Assembly (NCBI RefSeq): GCF_014284475.1
Contig: NZ_WJBC01000001.1
Location: 186,001 to 250,000 of the forward strand
Source: Acetobacterium fimetarium
Lineage (GTDB): Bacteria; Bacillota; Clostridia; Eubacteriales; Eubacteriaceae
Direction: 5' to 3'
DNA length: 64,000 nucleotides
Part shown: positions 16,781 to 25,128 of the stretch, piece after piece
How positions within the stretch are numbered: position 1 is the stretch's first letter
Layout: every line of letters starts with the position of its first letter
Notes under the pieces: model-generated
What the model was told of the DNA's origin: nothing
The model's input: only the letters and a program-made list of their open reading frames with translations
Database searches by the model: none
Program-made: the position numbers and the translations under genes

Positions 16781-17786
16781 CAGAAATAAAAATCACGCTA
16801 TCATTGGCTTCGTCAAGCGTTTCACCAAACCGCCCACAACGTTTCAGAATCTGCAGGCACAGATAGGTCAGCCAAGGCGATGGCTGTTTTTTCTGGCCGT
16901 AATCCCAGTGCTTGGTTTTAAGGTAGATGGACTCTGGTGTAAACTGGTTTTGATCGTTGGCCTTTGTTTCCAGCAGCGCCAGCATTTGTGCAAACCGCCG
17001 GTCACTGCGCGCCTGGGGGTATTGGCTCAGACAGTCGCACACCGCAACCAGATCGAACCAGATCGCCGGTGCTTTCAGTTTTCGGAAATCCGTGCCCATA
17101 TAAAACAGATAGGGATGAGCATTCAGGCTGTTTTCCCATTGCGCCAGGAGGGCATCTATGGCAATCCAAGCGACACTGGAACTGGCGTATTCCGGAATCA
17201 TTGCCAAAAGTCTAAGCATGGTCAGATTGGCATAGGGACACGGATCGGCTTTCTTTCCCGGGCCCCGCCATTGTCCCAGTTCTTTTGAAACCGCACAGGG
17301 GAAACCGTTCTCCCGCTGGAGTCCAACTAGAAAATCCACCCCCTGTTTGACATGATCTTCATAAGAAACCCCGGCACGCAGCAACGCCAGGAGCAGCAGC
17401 GGCGCATCGCAAAAAAACCAGCCCAGGGTTTCTTCACCGGTCCCGCCGTAACTTTTGGGCACCTTGATGACGCTGCGATAAACACCATTTTCATCAACTG
17501 ACCCAAGAATCTGCTGGATCGCCTGATCAATTTCCGGTACCTCCCGATTTAAGCCAATGTCCATCAAAAACATCAGAATGTGGATGGGCAGATCCGGGTT
17601 TTTGTGGTTACTCACCAACGTGCCGGAAAAATTGGCCACAATGCCCAACTGTTTTTTTATCCGGTCATCATTTAAAACCATTTTTTTTAAATCCGACAAG
17701 TCCTGATCCGGTCGATTCAGCAGATTTTTACGGGTGGTATAGGCCACATAAGGATCTGCCGCTAATAGCCATTTTATAGTCTCCAT
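16776..17786 (-). CDS. Prenyltransferase/squalene-cyclase-like alpha-toroid protein
   Basis: A 336-residue protein built of repeated helical hairpins, such as WLLAADPYVAYTTRKNLL, GVDFLVGLQRENGFP and WLTYLCLQILKRCGR. This resembles the alpha/alpha toroid of squalene-hopene cyclases and prenyltransferases. The catalytic DxDD motif of cyclases is not seen and no membrane anchor is present, so a cyclase activity is not supported. Family members are sometimes misnamed nitrogen fixation proteins. The ATG at 17786 follows GGGGGCG. The end of the gene overlaps the duplicated segment at 16693-16780, so its last codons may have been altered. Confidence 0.6.
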   Translation of the reverse strand: METIKWLLAADPYVAYTTRKNLLNRPDQDLSDLKKMVLNDDRIKKQLGIVANFSGTLVSNHKNPDLPIHILMFLMDIGLNREVPEIDQAIQQILGSVDENGVYRSVIKVPKSYGGTGEETLGWFFCDAPLLLLALLRAGVSYEDHVKQGVDFLVGLQRENGFPCAVSKELGQWRGPGKKADPCPYANLTMLRLLAMIPEYASSSVAWIAIDALLAQWENSLNAHPYLFYMGTDFRKLKAPAIWFDLVAVCDCLSQYPQARSDRRFAQMLALLETKANDQNQFTPESIYLKTKHWDYGQKKQPSPWLTYLCLQILKRCGRFGETLDEANDSVIFISG

Positions 17787-17819
17787 AACGAAGCGCCCCC
17801 TAATCTCTCTGCATTCACT

Positions 17820-18974
17820 TTAAAAACTGCTGCCCGGCTGTTTCATAAATTCGCTTTCAGCCGGGGTGGACACGCGTTTCATCACCCCATTGCGATGGGG
17901 ATAGTGGCCAAATTGATCAATGATCTGCTGGTGCCTGATTTCGTATGCCAGCGTCTCCGGATCAGCGAACTTTTCAAAAAGCGGCCGGGCCGCTTGATGA
18001 ATCCGCGCCGACTCCGAATGCATGAAGGGCATCAGCACAAACTGCTTTTGCTCCTGAGACAAGCGGAAGAAATCCGGCTGTCGGATCGCTTCCTGGGCCA
18101 GTATCAGGGCCAACCCATCCTGGGCAAACGCTTTAGGATCATCACGGTTTAAGTTTCTTGAAAACTGATCCAACAGGATGATCTCCGCCAGCCGTCCTTC
18201 AATGCTGTCCCGCCAGTCTGAAAAGAGGCCGTTGCAACCGTCAAGCCAGAGATCATAGAAATTCTCCCTGATTTTTAAATCAAAGGCTTCATTCTTCTGA
18301 AACCAGAATGGCTTGTTTTGGGGGGCAAACCAGAAATCCAGCACGCGTTTGCCATCCGGATGGATGGCCTTTGAGGTAGAGCTGAAAACCTGCGACAGAA
18401 TTTCTGCCTTCAGACCGGCACAGGCCTGGTAAAGGGCCACGGCCTCGGTCTGATATTGAATTTGATAGTTTTCGTCGCGAATCAGCATCAGATTGACCGC
18501 AATGCCGGATTGGGCCGCGGCTGCGGCCGCCTCAGCAAGATAGGCGCCACCAACCAGATCCCCCAGCACCCTTGAGAAACTGCCCTTAATTACTTTTTCG
18601 ATCTGTTCAAGCAGGCTGTGGCAATGCCTGAGAATCTGAAAAAACGGTTCAATGGCATCTTTCATCGCTGTTTCGTAGGCTTCCCGGTCGGTGGCTTTAT
18701 TTTTTGCTGCCATAATGACGCGGCCGTAAGCCTGCATGTCGGCATCGGCCAGCAGCAAAGAGGCTGTGCGAATCTCGGCTCCCATGGCAATGGATTCTGC
18801 TAGCAGCGGGTTGGGCCCATTTTTTCTTAGACTGCCGTCACAGGACATTTCCAGTAGTGCCGCTGCCATGGCTACCGCCGTTGCCGCCGCACTGCCTGCC
18901 GCCGGACCCGGAAAGTCACAGACTGACATTTTTGTCAGATAATCGGCGACTGTTAATTCTCCAATTTTATACAT
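17820..18974 (-). CDS. Cyclodeaminase/cyclohydrolase (FTCD_C) fused to DUF924
   Basis: A 384-residue, two-domain protein in one uninterrupted frame. Residues 1-200 match the formiminotetrahydrofolate cyclodeaminase/methenyl-THF cyclohydrolase (FchA) fold: FPGPAAGSAAATAVAMAAAL near 21, the helical core, and an AEAAAAAAQSGIAVNLMLI helix near 150. In acetogens this family converts methenyl-THF in the Wood-Ljungdahl pathway. Residues 205-384 match the TPR-like DUF924 family: VLDFWFAPQNKPFWF, then LAEIILLDQFSRNLNRDDPKA. The function of DUF924 is unknown. The start at 18974 has TTGGAG upstream. I am not aware of this fusion as a standard architecture. The gene lies 34 bp upstream of the toroid protein in the same direction. 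Confidence 0.85.
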   Translation of the reverse strand: MYKIGELTVADYLTKMSVCDFPGPAAGSAAATAVAMAAALLEMSCDGSLRKNGPNPLLAESIAMGAEIRTASLLLADADMQAYGRVIMAAKNKATDREAYETAMKDAIEPFFQILRHCHSLLEQIEKVIKGSFSRVLGDLVGGAYLAEAAAAAAQSGIAVNLMLIRDENYQIQYQTEAVALYQACAGLKAEILSQVFSSTSKAIHPDGKRVLDFWFAPQNKPFWFQKNEAFDLKIRENFYDLWLDGCNGLFSDWRDSIEGRLAEIILLDQFSRNLNRDDPKAFAQDGLALILAQEAIRQPDFFRLSQEQKQFVLMPFMHSESARIHQAARPLFEKFADPETLAYEIRHQQIIDQFGHYPHRNGVMKRVSTPAESEFMKQPGSSF

Positions 18975-18976
18975 TT

Positions 18977-19231
18977 CTAATCTCCAATCTGATGATTCAC
19001 ATCATTCATCTTTTTCATAATCGCCCTGGCTGGCTGCCATCTTCTGAAAGATGAAATCGCCGGATAGCTTTCAGCCAGATTTTGTATGGCTATCTTTATT
19101 CTTATTTTGTGTAGCCCGCTCATTTGGCGATTTTTCCGAAATAACACCGGAACGGCCGGGCATCTATGCCAATCATACAGATTGTTTAGAGTCATCCCGG
19201 CAATTTTAGCTTCTTCAAATACCGCATTCAT
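18977..19231 (-). pseudogene. Composite relic: oxidoreductase start joined to ATPase fragments
   Basis: An 84-codon frame made of unrelated pieces. The first ~17 residues (MNAVFEEAKIAGMTLNN) look like the start of an Old Yellow Enzyme-type NADH:flavin oxidoreductase. Further on, LAESYPAISS is identical to part of the ATPase at 15163-16584, and the DNA at 19023-19050 repeats that gene's 3' end (CCCTGGCTGGCTG, then CATCTTCTGAAA). The join looks like decay after deletion, not a functional gene. Position next to the crt relics marks a deletion hotspot. Confidence 0.65.
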
Positions 19232-19233
19232 TT

Positions 19234-19512
19234 CTATACCATCCTTTCTTTTTTTCCACCCCGCCGCTGGACAATCCGGACAATCCGGGGCCGGTTATAC
19301 CGCTGGGCAATGATGCAGGGCAGATTGATGGCCAGGGCGTAAATCAGCATATCGGAAATAACCCTGGGCGGGGTAAAAAAGCCGAACACCCAGAAGGGCA
19401 AAATGGCCAGCCAGTGGATCATTTCAGCCCGGCAGGATTCCCGCAGATACTTGTCCAGATTGTCTTTTGAAAAACTGACCAGCTTTTTCTTTTCAAATCC
19501 GCCTTTCACCAA
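19234..19512 (-). pseudogene. Relic of a glycosyl-diaponeurosporenoate acyltransferase (CrtO-like)
   Basis: The 92-codon frame carries the C-terminal half of CrtO, which acylates the glucosyl group in staphyloxanthin-type C30 carotenoids. Matching landmarks are SCRAEMIHWLAILP, the hydrophobic MLIYALAINLPCIIAQ and QRYNRPRIVRIVQRRG at the end. Full-length proteins have ~165 residues and a membrane-spanning N-terminus that is missing here. The frame overlaps the preceding glycosyltransferase relic. I judge it non-functional. Confidence 0.65.
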
Positions 19513-19765
19513 TGATCCCCCAGCCGGAAGGTTTCTGGGCCGGCGTCATCAGCCTGGCCCCAGATTCCGTCGCGATTCGGGCCGTTTGATCCGTCGAGCC
19601 GTCATCGAGACGGTCCGGGTTGCCCACCAGCATTTCCACCGGCTGAGTGTCCTTTGGTATGACGGCGCGGTCCACCTGGGCATAGAGTACCACGCTGGGA
19701 TAGGTGGGCACCAGCCGGGCGGCCCAGCGGGCCCGATCCAGCGACAGATAGTGACGGTCGATCAA
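19493..19765 (-). pseudogene. Fused relic of carotenoid oxidase and glycosyltransferase
   Basis: The first ~50 codons (YPSVVLYAQVDRAVIPKDTQ, then PVEMLVGNP) resemble the C-terminal half of a CrtN/CrtP-type FAD desaturase/oxidase. The sequence then switches to DDGSTDQTARIATESGAR and PSGWGIIG, the donor-binding part of a family 2 glycosyltransferase (CrtQ-like). The frame therefore spans a deletion joining two genes. It starts with TTG one base out of frame from the next relic. Confidence 0.65.
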
Positions 19766-20100
19766 CCCAGCGCCTCGGCAAAGTCATCGATATCGGCACC
19801 GAACGAAATGCGGTGACCCTTGAAATGCATGCAGTAAAGCAGCTCGTGCTTGACCACCTCAATCGGTTCCGCCAGACAATCAAAGACAAAACGATGGGCG
19901 TTGAAGCCCTTCTCGCCGAAGCCGAACAGCATCGCCGCGCCAATATCAAAGGTCACCCCATGGCGTTTGAAAACGCCGCAGGAGCCGCCGGGATTGTAGC
20001 TTTTTTCAATCACTGCAACCGTCAGCCCGCTTTTGGCCAGCAGACTCCCGGCCGTCAGTCCGGATAATCCGCCGCCAATAATAATCGCATCATATTCCAT
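19762..20100 (-). pseudogene. N-terminal fragment of a CrtN/CrtP-like FAD oxidoreductase
   Basis: Codes for 112 residues beginning MEYDAIIIGGGLSGLTAGSL, a dinucleotide-binding (GxGxxG) FAD motif, followed by EKSYNPGGSCGVFKRHG and DIGAAMLFGFG, typical of phytoene-desaturase-family proteins of ~500 residues. It stops at 19762, and part of the remainder survives out of frame in the next relic, so the gene is truncated by an internal deletion. The ATG at 20100 still has an AGAGGGAC ribosome site. A small FAD-binding protein may still be made. Confidence 0.7.
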
Positions 20101-20279
20101 TTCTTGTCCCTCTTTTACACACTTTTTGTTATTTATTCCGATGCTCTATTCTTACCCCGAATCTTTTCAATTAGACATCAACTCAGCGGTTATTTCGCAA
20201 GTATGATAAAAAGAACAATTAAACCAAACAAAGACGCTTTGCATGACACAAAACACCTTTGTTTGCGGTTGGCCTGATT

Positions 20280-20747
20280 TTAAAGGGCTGTGGCGATCTG
20301 ATCGATGCAGTCGGCAATCGCCGCTTCCCGGTTTTTGTCCTTCCAGCTGATGATAAAGCCTTGGTCCACGGTCGCATTTTTCGCGGCCACCGCGCTTCTG
20401 ATCTGGCGGATGGCTTTGTTGCCGCCGGTGAATTTCGAAGCCAGCTGTTTTGTCACAAAGCAGAACACCTTTTTGCCGCTGAGCGTCGGCAGCTCCGCCA
20501 GATAGGCTTTCATCACCCCGGCCAAAGAAAACGCCCAGACCGGACTGCCGAAGATGATCACATCATAGGCCGACAGATCCGGAAAATGCTGGAATGTTAT
20601 GGGCTCTTTCGGGCCGGGGTTGTCGTTGACCGGAATAACCCGGTCAATCACGGCATCGAAGCCCTGCTTGACAAGGGCATCCTGCAATCTTTCCGCCACC
20701 GAAAATGTATTGTTCGTTTTTGAAAAAACAACGATTCCAATCTTCAT
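20280..20747 (-). CDS. Flavodoxin-like protein
   Basis: A 155-residue flavodoxin-fold protein. The FMN phosphate loop reads SKTNNTFSVAERL at residues 9-21 (canonical SxTGNT), and the second flavin loop is FGSPVWAFSLAGVMKAYL near 67-84. It may shuttle electrons or reduce quinones. ATG 20747 has AGGAGG upstream. It lies 66 bp after the UroD-like gene on the same strand, in line with an ATP-grasp / UroD-like / flavodoxin operon. An imperfect CCAAACAAAG/CTTTGTTTG inverted repeat downstream (about 20223-20273) may act as terminator. Confidence 0.85.
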   Translation of the reverse strand: MKIGIVVFSKTNNTFSVAERLQDALVKQGFDAVIDRVIPVNDNPGPKEPITFQHFPDLSAYDVIIFGSPVWAFSLAGVMKAYLAELPTLSGKKVFCFVTKQLASKFTGGNKAIRQIRSAVAAKNATVDQGFIISWKDKNREAAIADCIDQIATAL

Positions 20748-20813
20748 TTTAAAACTCCTCCTGTTTTTTGCCGGAAAACAAAGCTCCGGATATTTTGCAA
20801 TGATCGAATTCCG

Positions 20814-22199
20814 CTAAATCAGCAGATTCATATAAAAAGCAAAGGTTTCCTTGCTGAAGCGTTCAAAATTGGCGCGGGCAAAGTCCGGGGTCAGCGGATA
20901 ACTGGCTTTGAAGCTGTCCCAGTCAAACAGATATTGGGACTTCGGTTGGGGCACCAGATTCTCATCATAAACAAAGCCTTCGCTGTTGAGCGGCGTGCCG
21001 AAGGATGCGCCCGGATTGTCGTAGGCCGCATGGTCCCGGATGTATCCGGTCAGTGCCGCCAGCGTTTCCAGATTGACTTCTTTCAGGGTCAGCGGATTTT
21101 TGTCGAACCCGAAGATGTAGCCGCCGCCCGGCAGCATGATATCCAGAAACCGCTTGGCCCGGTCAACGATCTGGGCCGGGGTGTCCGACTTCAGCGCACT
21201 GCTGGGGAATAAACCGGTCAGCAGGAATTTCTTGCCCAGTTTGTCCTTGATCGTCTGGGGATCGCCGTATTCGAAAGCCAGCCGGCTGCCGGCCGGAATT
21301 TCCGACAGCAGAATATCCAGATAGCGGCTCCAGTCGTGTTCGCAGAACATATTGGGACGGGCGCCCACCGCCGCGTACTGCTGCAGCATGGTTTTATAGG
21401 ACGGCAGATAGACTTCCACAAAATCCTTTTCGCGCATGAAGGTCGGCATATGCAGCGGCATGAACACCGATCCTTCCGGATGAATATTTCCGGGCAGCCC
21501 CCAATGATATAACAGCGGCATCACCGCCGCGGTGGCTTCTTTGAGCTGGGTCCGGTGACGGCGGATGTCCATGCTGATGCCGGAAAAGCTGCGCAGCTGA
21601 TCGGCAATGAAATCAAACGGCGCTTCGGTAACCTTGAACGAACCCAGCGGACAGCCGGGGTAATACCCATGGGTCTGGTTCAGTTCATCAAAGGTCGGCA
21701 GAAATGCCGTTTCATCATTTTGTAATGCCTGTTTTCCCATCTGGATTGTGGTCGCCATTTTGATCGGATTCCGGGGATCGAGGTTTTTGTACTGTCGCGG
21801 AATAATGGTTTCAACGAGAAAATCAAAGGTCTTTTCGGTCAGTTGATCATACTCGTCATCGTTCATCCCCACCACCTCGGGATGCTGGACAAATCCGCCC
21901 TTTCCCATCACAAAGGACTGCGATCCGTACAACTGATACATCGACGGAGTCCGGGACAGCAGAAAACTGGTCGGCGCCACCGGACACGAATCGGAATAGA
22001 TTTTGTCACAGAGCGCCCGGGCCGGCTCAGCCAGCCGGGCATAATCAAACTGAAAATCGAACAAATTCTGGCCGCCGTATTCTGCCACCAGATGCTGCGG
22101 CAGGTTAATCCCCACCGGCATGCGCTCGGGAATTATATTCGCATAAAAATCATGGTACATTTTTTTGCGTTTTTGCTGCAGGGCTAAAACATCACTCAT
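20814..22199 (-). CDS. Uroporphyrinogen decarboxylase-fold protein (methyltransferase-like)
   Basis: A 461-residue protein of the UroD/MtaA superfamily, longer than usual (~340). The TIM-barrel part holds ERMPVGINLPQHL at the start, PLGSFKVTEAPFDFIADQLR in the middle and the barrel end IMLPGGGYIFGFDKNP. Corrinoid methyltransferases of this fold bind zinc with an H-x-C pair. At the matching place this protein has F-C286-E-H288, the reverse order, so zinc chemistry is uncertain. No adjacent corrinoid protein is seen. The start overlaps the stop of the ATP-grasp gene (ATGA), with GGGAGGGG upstream, so the two are translationally coupled. The true substrate is unknown. Confidence 0.75.
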   Translation of the reverse strand: MSDVLALQQKRKKMYHDFYANIIPERMPVGINLPQHLVAEYGGQNLFDFQFDYARLAEPARALCDKIYSDSCPVAPTSFLLSRTPSMYQLYGSQSFVMGKGGFVQHPEVVGMNDDEYDQLTEKTFDFLVETIIPRQYKNLDPRNPIKMATTIQMGKQALQNDETAFLPTFDELNQTHGYYPGCPLGSFKVTEAPFDFIADQLRSFSGISMDIRRHRTQLKEATAAVMPLLYHWGLPGNIHPEGSVFMPLHMPTFMREKDFVEVYLPSYKTMLQQYAAVGARPNMFCEHDWSRYLDILLSEIPAGSRLAFEYGDPQTIKDKLGKKFLLTGLFPSSALKSDTPAQIVDRAKRFLDIMLPGGGYIFGFDKNPLTLKEVNLETLAALTGYIRDHAAYDNPGASFGTPLNSEGFVYDENLVPQPKSQYLFDWDSFKASYPLTPDFARANFERFSKETFAFYMNLLI

Positions 22200-23203
22200 T
22201 TTCCCCTCCCATTTCCGTACCCCAGCAGATTCAGAATCATGTCATCGACATGGCGGTTTTCGCCCTGATAGGGATAGTTGTGAATATGCAGCGCGGGATT
22301 GAAATTCAGCTCAATGATGCCGTAGTTATCCCGGTCCGCCGGTTTTTTTATATCCTGGATGATCATATCGGCGCCGCAGATTCTGGCCCCGACGGCTTTG
22401 GCGGCCGCCACCGCAATGGCCTTGTAATCTGCTCCGATTGCATCCGTGAAATCAATGCTGTCGCCGCCGGTACTGATGTTGGAGTTCTCGCGCAGATAAA
22501 CTGTCTCGCCTTTTTGCGGAATCGTCAGGATGGTTTTATGCTGTTCCTGAAGAAATGAAATTTCGGTCTGTTCCAGACGGATCTTTTCCAGCGGCGTCAC
22601 ATAGCCTTTTCCTCTGAGCGGATCCTGGTTCTTTATCGCCACCAGCGCTTCGATGGTATGAACGCCATCGCCCACCACATTGGCCGGGACCCGATGGAGA
22701 ATGCCCGCCACCGCGTCGCCAATCACCAGAAACCGGAATTCACGGCCGGGGACAAAGGTTTCAATCAGCACTGACACATCGTGACGAAAAGCCTGCTCTA
22801 CGGCATCACGATAATCCGTCGCCGACTGGAGCTTTTTCAGGATTACAATGCCGATGCCAAAATTTGAAGATTTCGGCTTGATCACGATATCCCGGCCGCG
22901 AAATGCCGCGAATTTCTCGACGGCTTCGTCGACCGACTTGACCATTATTCCGGCCGGTACACTGATGTCGTTTTCACGCAGGATCAGCTTGGTGACCGCC
23001 TTGTTTTCCATAATCAGCGGGGCAATATAGGTATCTGCCGAAGTCCGGGTTGCCTGTTTGACGTATTCGATATGGTCGTCTTTTTTGAGCCGGATAAAAT
23101 TGTCGTCGGCATCGAGAATCTCAACTTCAATGCCGCGCTGCCTGGCCGCATCAATCAGCATGGCGGTTGACAATTCCAAACGGCTGTCTTTATTTTTAAA
23201 CAT
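22196..23203 (-). CDS. ATP-grasp ligase related to the GshF/GshAB C-terminal domain
   Basis: A 335-residue ATP-grasp enzyme. It shows the nucleotide-binding lid VIKPKSSNFGIGIVILKK (about 127-144), SVLIETFVPGREFRFLVIGD (about 170-190) and the Mg-binding end IIELNFNPALHIHNYP near 303. This matches the glutathione-synthetase half of bifunctional GshF and also cyanophycin-synthetase-type ligases. It would join a carboxylate to an amine using ATP. The gamma-glutamylcysteine ligase half is absent, so glutathione synthesis is not supported. The stop overlaps the start of the UroD-like gene by four bases. A 20 bp-stem terminator lies upstream and isolates the operon from the ferredoxin gene. Confidence 0.8.
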   Translation of the reverse strand: MFKNKDSRLELSTAMLIDAARQRGIEVEILDADDNFIRLKKDDHIEYVKQATRTSADTYIAPLIMENKAVTKLILRENDISVPAGIMVKSVDEAVEKFAAFRGRDIVIKPKSSNFGIGIVILKKLQSATDYRDAVEQAFRHDVSVLIETFVPGREFRFLVIGDAVAGILHRVPANVVGDGVHTIEALVAIKNQDPLRGKGYVTPLEKIRLEQTEISFLQEQHKTILTIPQKGETVYLRENSNISTGGDSIDFTDAIGADYKAIAVAAAKAVGARICGADMIIQDIKKPADRDNYGIIELNFNPALHIHNYPYQGENRHVDDMILNLLGYGNGRGK

Positions 23204-23326
23204 TCTGTGCCTCTCTTTCCAAATGTAATTCGCTTATTATCATTATAGAATATCTCTGCGCAAATTGATAGGTGCTATTTTCAGTTTTAAAATTGGTTCT
23301 CGCCCGCAAGCACGAATCAGGCGCCG

Positions 23327-23384
23327 TTAAGCAAACGGACAGGCCGAAAAACCCCGCGGTTCTTCGGCCTGTCCGTTTGCTTAA
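23327..23384. terminator. Strong bidirectional terminator
   Basis: AAGCAAACGGACAGGCCGAA pairs perfectly with TTCGGCCTGTCCGTTTGCTT (20 bp stem) around a short C-rich loop. It lies downstream of the ferredoxin gene and upstream of the ATP-grasp gene. Confidence 0.85.
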
Positions 23385-23460
23385 AACCCCTTGCGACCGC
23401 ATCAGCCGGGAGCTGCCAACTGATCATCCCCCGGCTGTCGGCCGCTTTCTCTTTGACGCC

Positions 23461-23649
23461 TTACGAAACAGTGATTGCCGTCACCGGGCATTCGTCCTGC
23501 GCCTCCATCGCCCCATCCTCGTATTCCCCGGGAATCACTTCCACGATGACGGTTGCGATATTATCAACATCCATTTCAAAAACTTCCGGACACGTTGCTT
23601 CGCACAATCCGCATCCGATACATTCGTCTCTGTCAACAATTGCTTTCAT
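23461..23649 (-). CDS. Single-cluster [4Fe-4S] ferredoxin
   Basis: A 62-residue acidic ferredoxin. Three cluster cysteines lie in CIGCGLCEATCPEVF at about 10-24 and the fourth in CPVTAI near the C-terminus; a second cluster is absent. This is the Thermotoga/Desulfovibrio-type one-cluster form, a low-potential electron carrier. The start is ATG 23649 with AGGAG seven bases upstream; an in-frame TTG at 23655 lies inside the spacer. It is divergent from asrABC, to which it could pass electrons (inference from neighbourhood). Confidence 0.9.
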   Translation of the reverse strand: MKAIVDRDECIGCGLCEATCPEVFEMDVDNIATVIVEVIPGEYEDGAMEAQDECPVTAITVS

Positions 23650-23680
23650 TTTCAATCTCCTTTCATTTTAATCACTTACT

Positions 23681-23808
23681 GTCCGTTAGCTTTTCAGGCA
23701 GTTTCGCACGAACCAATTTTTACACTGTCCGGCGGACAGTCTATCGACTGTTCGCCTACACGTTACAAAACTGGTTGTGGAAACTACTTGAAAAGCAATA
23801 ATCGTTCT
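23681..23808. repeat. Family A palindromic repeat, copy 3
   Basis: Contains ACACTGTCCGGCGGACAGTC and GACTGTTCGCCTACACGTTA as the core palindrome, with degenerate outer arms (GTTTCGCACGAACC ... TGGTTGTGG). It lies in the ferredoxin/asrA spacer. Confidence 0.8.
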
Positions 23809-24060
23809 CTGAGTATTGATTGATATACCCCCATTTTTAAAGCCTAATCCCACTTTGTCAAAAACAGAAAAAACTGCTGCCTCAGGATTATTTTATTTAT
23901 TATGAAATGCGTTGCAGATGCAACAGACTATTTCAGCGGAGCGTAGTACACTCAATTCAACAATCAACTTAAAAGAAATTGAAAGCCATTAAATGAATTC
24001 GGTTTTAAAGATGTTAATCCCGGTTTATTTGGGGTAATCTAACGATGATGCGTTGCCACC

Positions 24061-24096
24061 ACCGGCCAAATTTCTTTTGGTCGGTTGCTTTTTACC
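24061..24096 (+). promoter_or_regulatory. Terminator-like hairpin in the asrA leader
   Basis: ACCGGCCAAA pairs with TTTTGGTCGGT (10 bp with one G-U) and is followed by TGCTTTTT, 15 bp before the asrA ribosome site. No gene upstream reads into it on this strand, so it is a candidate attenuator for asrABC. The preceding ~250 bp (23810-24060) holds no gene and no riboswitch class that I recognise. Confidence 0.5.
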
Positions 24097-24125
24097 ACAT
24101 TTAAAATTTTAAGGAGGACTTGTTT

Positions 24126-25127
24126 ATGGGTTATCAAATTGACCTCAAAAAGATGAATGCCATTCTGGCAGATCTTTCAAAAACCTACACCATCTACGCC
24201 CCCAAACGCTTTGTCGGCGACGGCACGTTCGCCCACATCGACACCATCCGCTATGGCGAAATCAGCGATCTTGCGGAAATTGAATTTGCCGAAAAATCCA
24301 ATTATTCGTTTAAGGAGGTGCTGCTGCCGATCTCGGAAACACTTTTCTATTTTACGGAAAATGAAATGAAGGAAGCTGATGCCCGAGCCAAAGGCGCGAT
24401 CGTCTTTCTGCGCAGCTGCGACCTGCATGCGCTCAAACGTCTGGACACCATCTATCTGGAAAACGGCGCCGTCGACAGCTACTACAAACGGCTGCGGGAC
24501 AACACCAAATTTATTCTGATGGGCTGCACCCAATCCTTTGAAAACTGTTTCTGCGTCTCAATGGGCAGCAACCAGACCGACGACTACGACGCTTATCTGA
24601 AAGTGGACGGTGAGACGGTGCTGCTTAACAGCCGCTGGGAGGCGCTCGACGATGCCCTTGCCGGCGCAACCGCCAAAGACGTGGTGCCGGATTTTGTCAC
24701 TGAAAATGATACGGTGGTGGAGCTTCCCGAAGCGGTTCCCCAGGCGCTCTTTGACGCGCCCTTCTGGGAGGATTATGGCAACCGCTGCATCGCCTGCGGG
24801 CGCTGCAACTTCGTCTGTCCCACCTGCACCTGCTTCACGATGCAGGATCTTTTCTACACCGACAACGGCAAGGCCGGCGAGCGGCGCCGGGTCTGGGCCT
24901 CCTGTCATGTCGACGGCTACACCGATATGGCCGGCGGCCATGCCTTCCGCAACGACAAGGGCCAGCGGATGCGCTTCAAGGTCATGCACAAGGTCAACGA
25001 CTACAAGCGGCGCTTCGGCACCCACATGTGTATCGGCTGCGGCCGCTGCGACGATGTCTGCCCGGAATACATTTCATTTTCAAACTGCATCAACAAGCTG
25101 AGTGCCCTGGTAAAGGAGGACAACTGA
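24126..25127 (+). CDS. asrA: Anaerobic sulfite reductase subunit A
   Basis: A 333-residue iron-sulfur subunit of the NADH-dependent anaerobic sulfite reductase, which reduces sulfite to sulfide in the cytoplasm. Two [4Fe-4S] motifs are visible: CIACGRCNFVCPTCTCF near 220 and CIGCGRCDDVCPEY near 297. The N-terminal part (YAPKRFVGDGTFAHIDTIRY, SCDLHALKRLD) is typical of the family. The start is ATG 24126, eight bases after AAGGAGG; an in-frame TTG at 24120 lies inside that spacer. asrB begins one base after the stop, so the operon is tightly coupled. A terminator-like hairpin in the leader may control entry. Confidence 0.95.
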   Translation: MGYQIDLKKMNAILADLSKTYTIYAPKRFVGDGTFAHIDTIRYGEISDLAEIEFAEKSNYSFKEVLLPISETLFYFTENEMKEADARAKGAIVFLRSCDLHALKRLDTIYLENGAVDSYYKRLRDNTKFILMGCTQSFENCFCVSMGSNQTDDYDAYLKVDGETVLLNSRWEALDDALAGATAKDVVPDFVTENDTVVELPEAVPQALFDAPFWEDYGNRCIACGRCNFVCPTCTCFTMQDLFYTDNGKAGERRRVWASCHVDGYTDMAGGHAFRNDKGQRMRFKVMHKVNDYKRRFGTHMCIGCGRCDDVCPEYISFSNCINKLSALVKEDN

Positions 25128-25128
25128 A

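Noticed and set aside
16695-17288. 197-codon frame starting with the duplicated small-gene end
   Set aside because: Only the first 24 codons are homologous to a gene; the rest is antisense to the toroid protein.
22196-23203. Glutathione synthesis by the ATP-grasp protein
   Set aside because: The gamma-glutamylcysteine ligase half of GshF is absent, so only a general ATP-grasp ligase is supported.
24610-25101. Arg/Ala-rich frame inside asrA
   Set aside because: Overlaps the cluster-binding part of asrA in another frame; low-complexity shadow.
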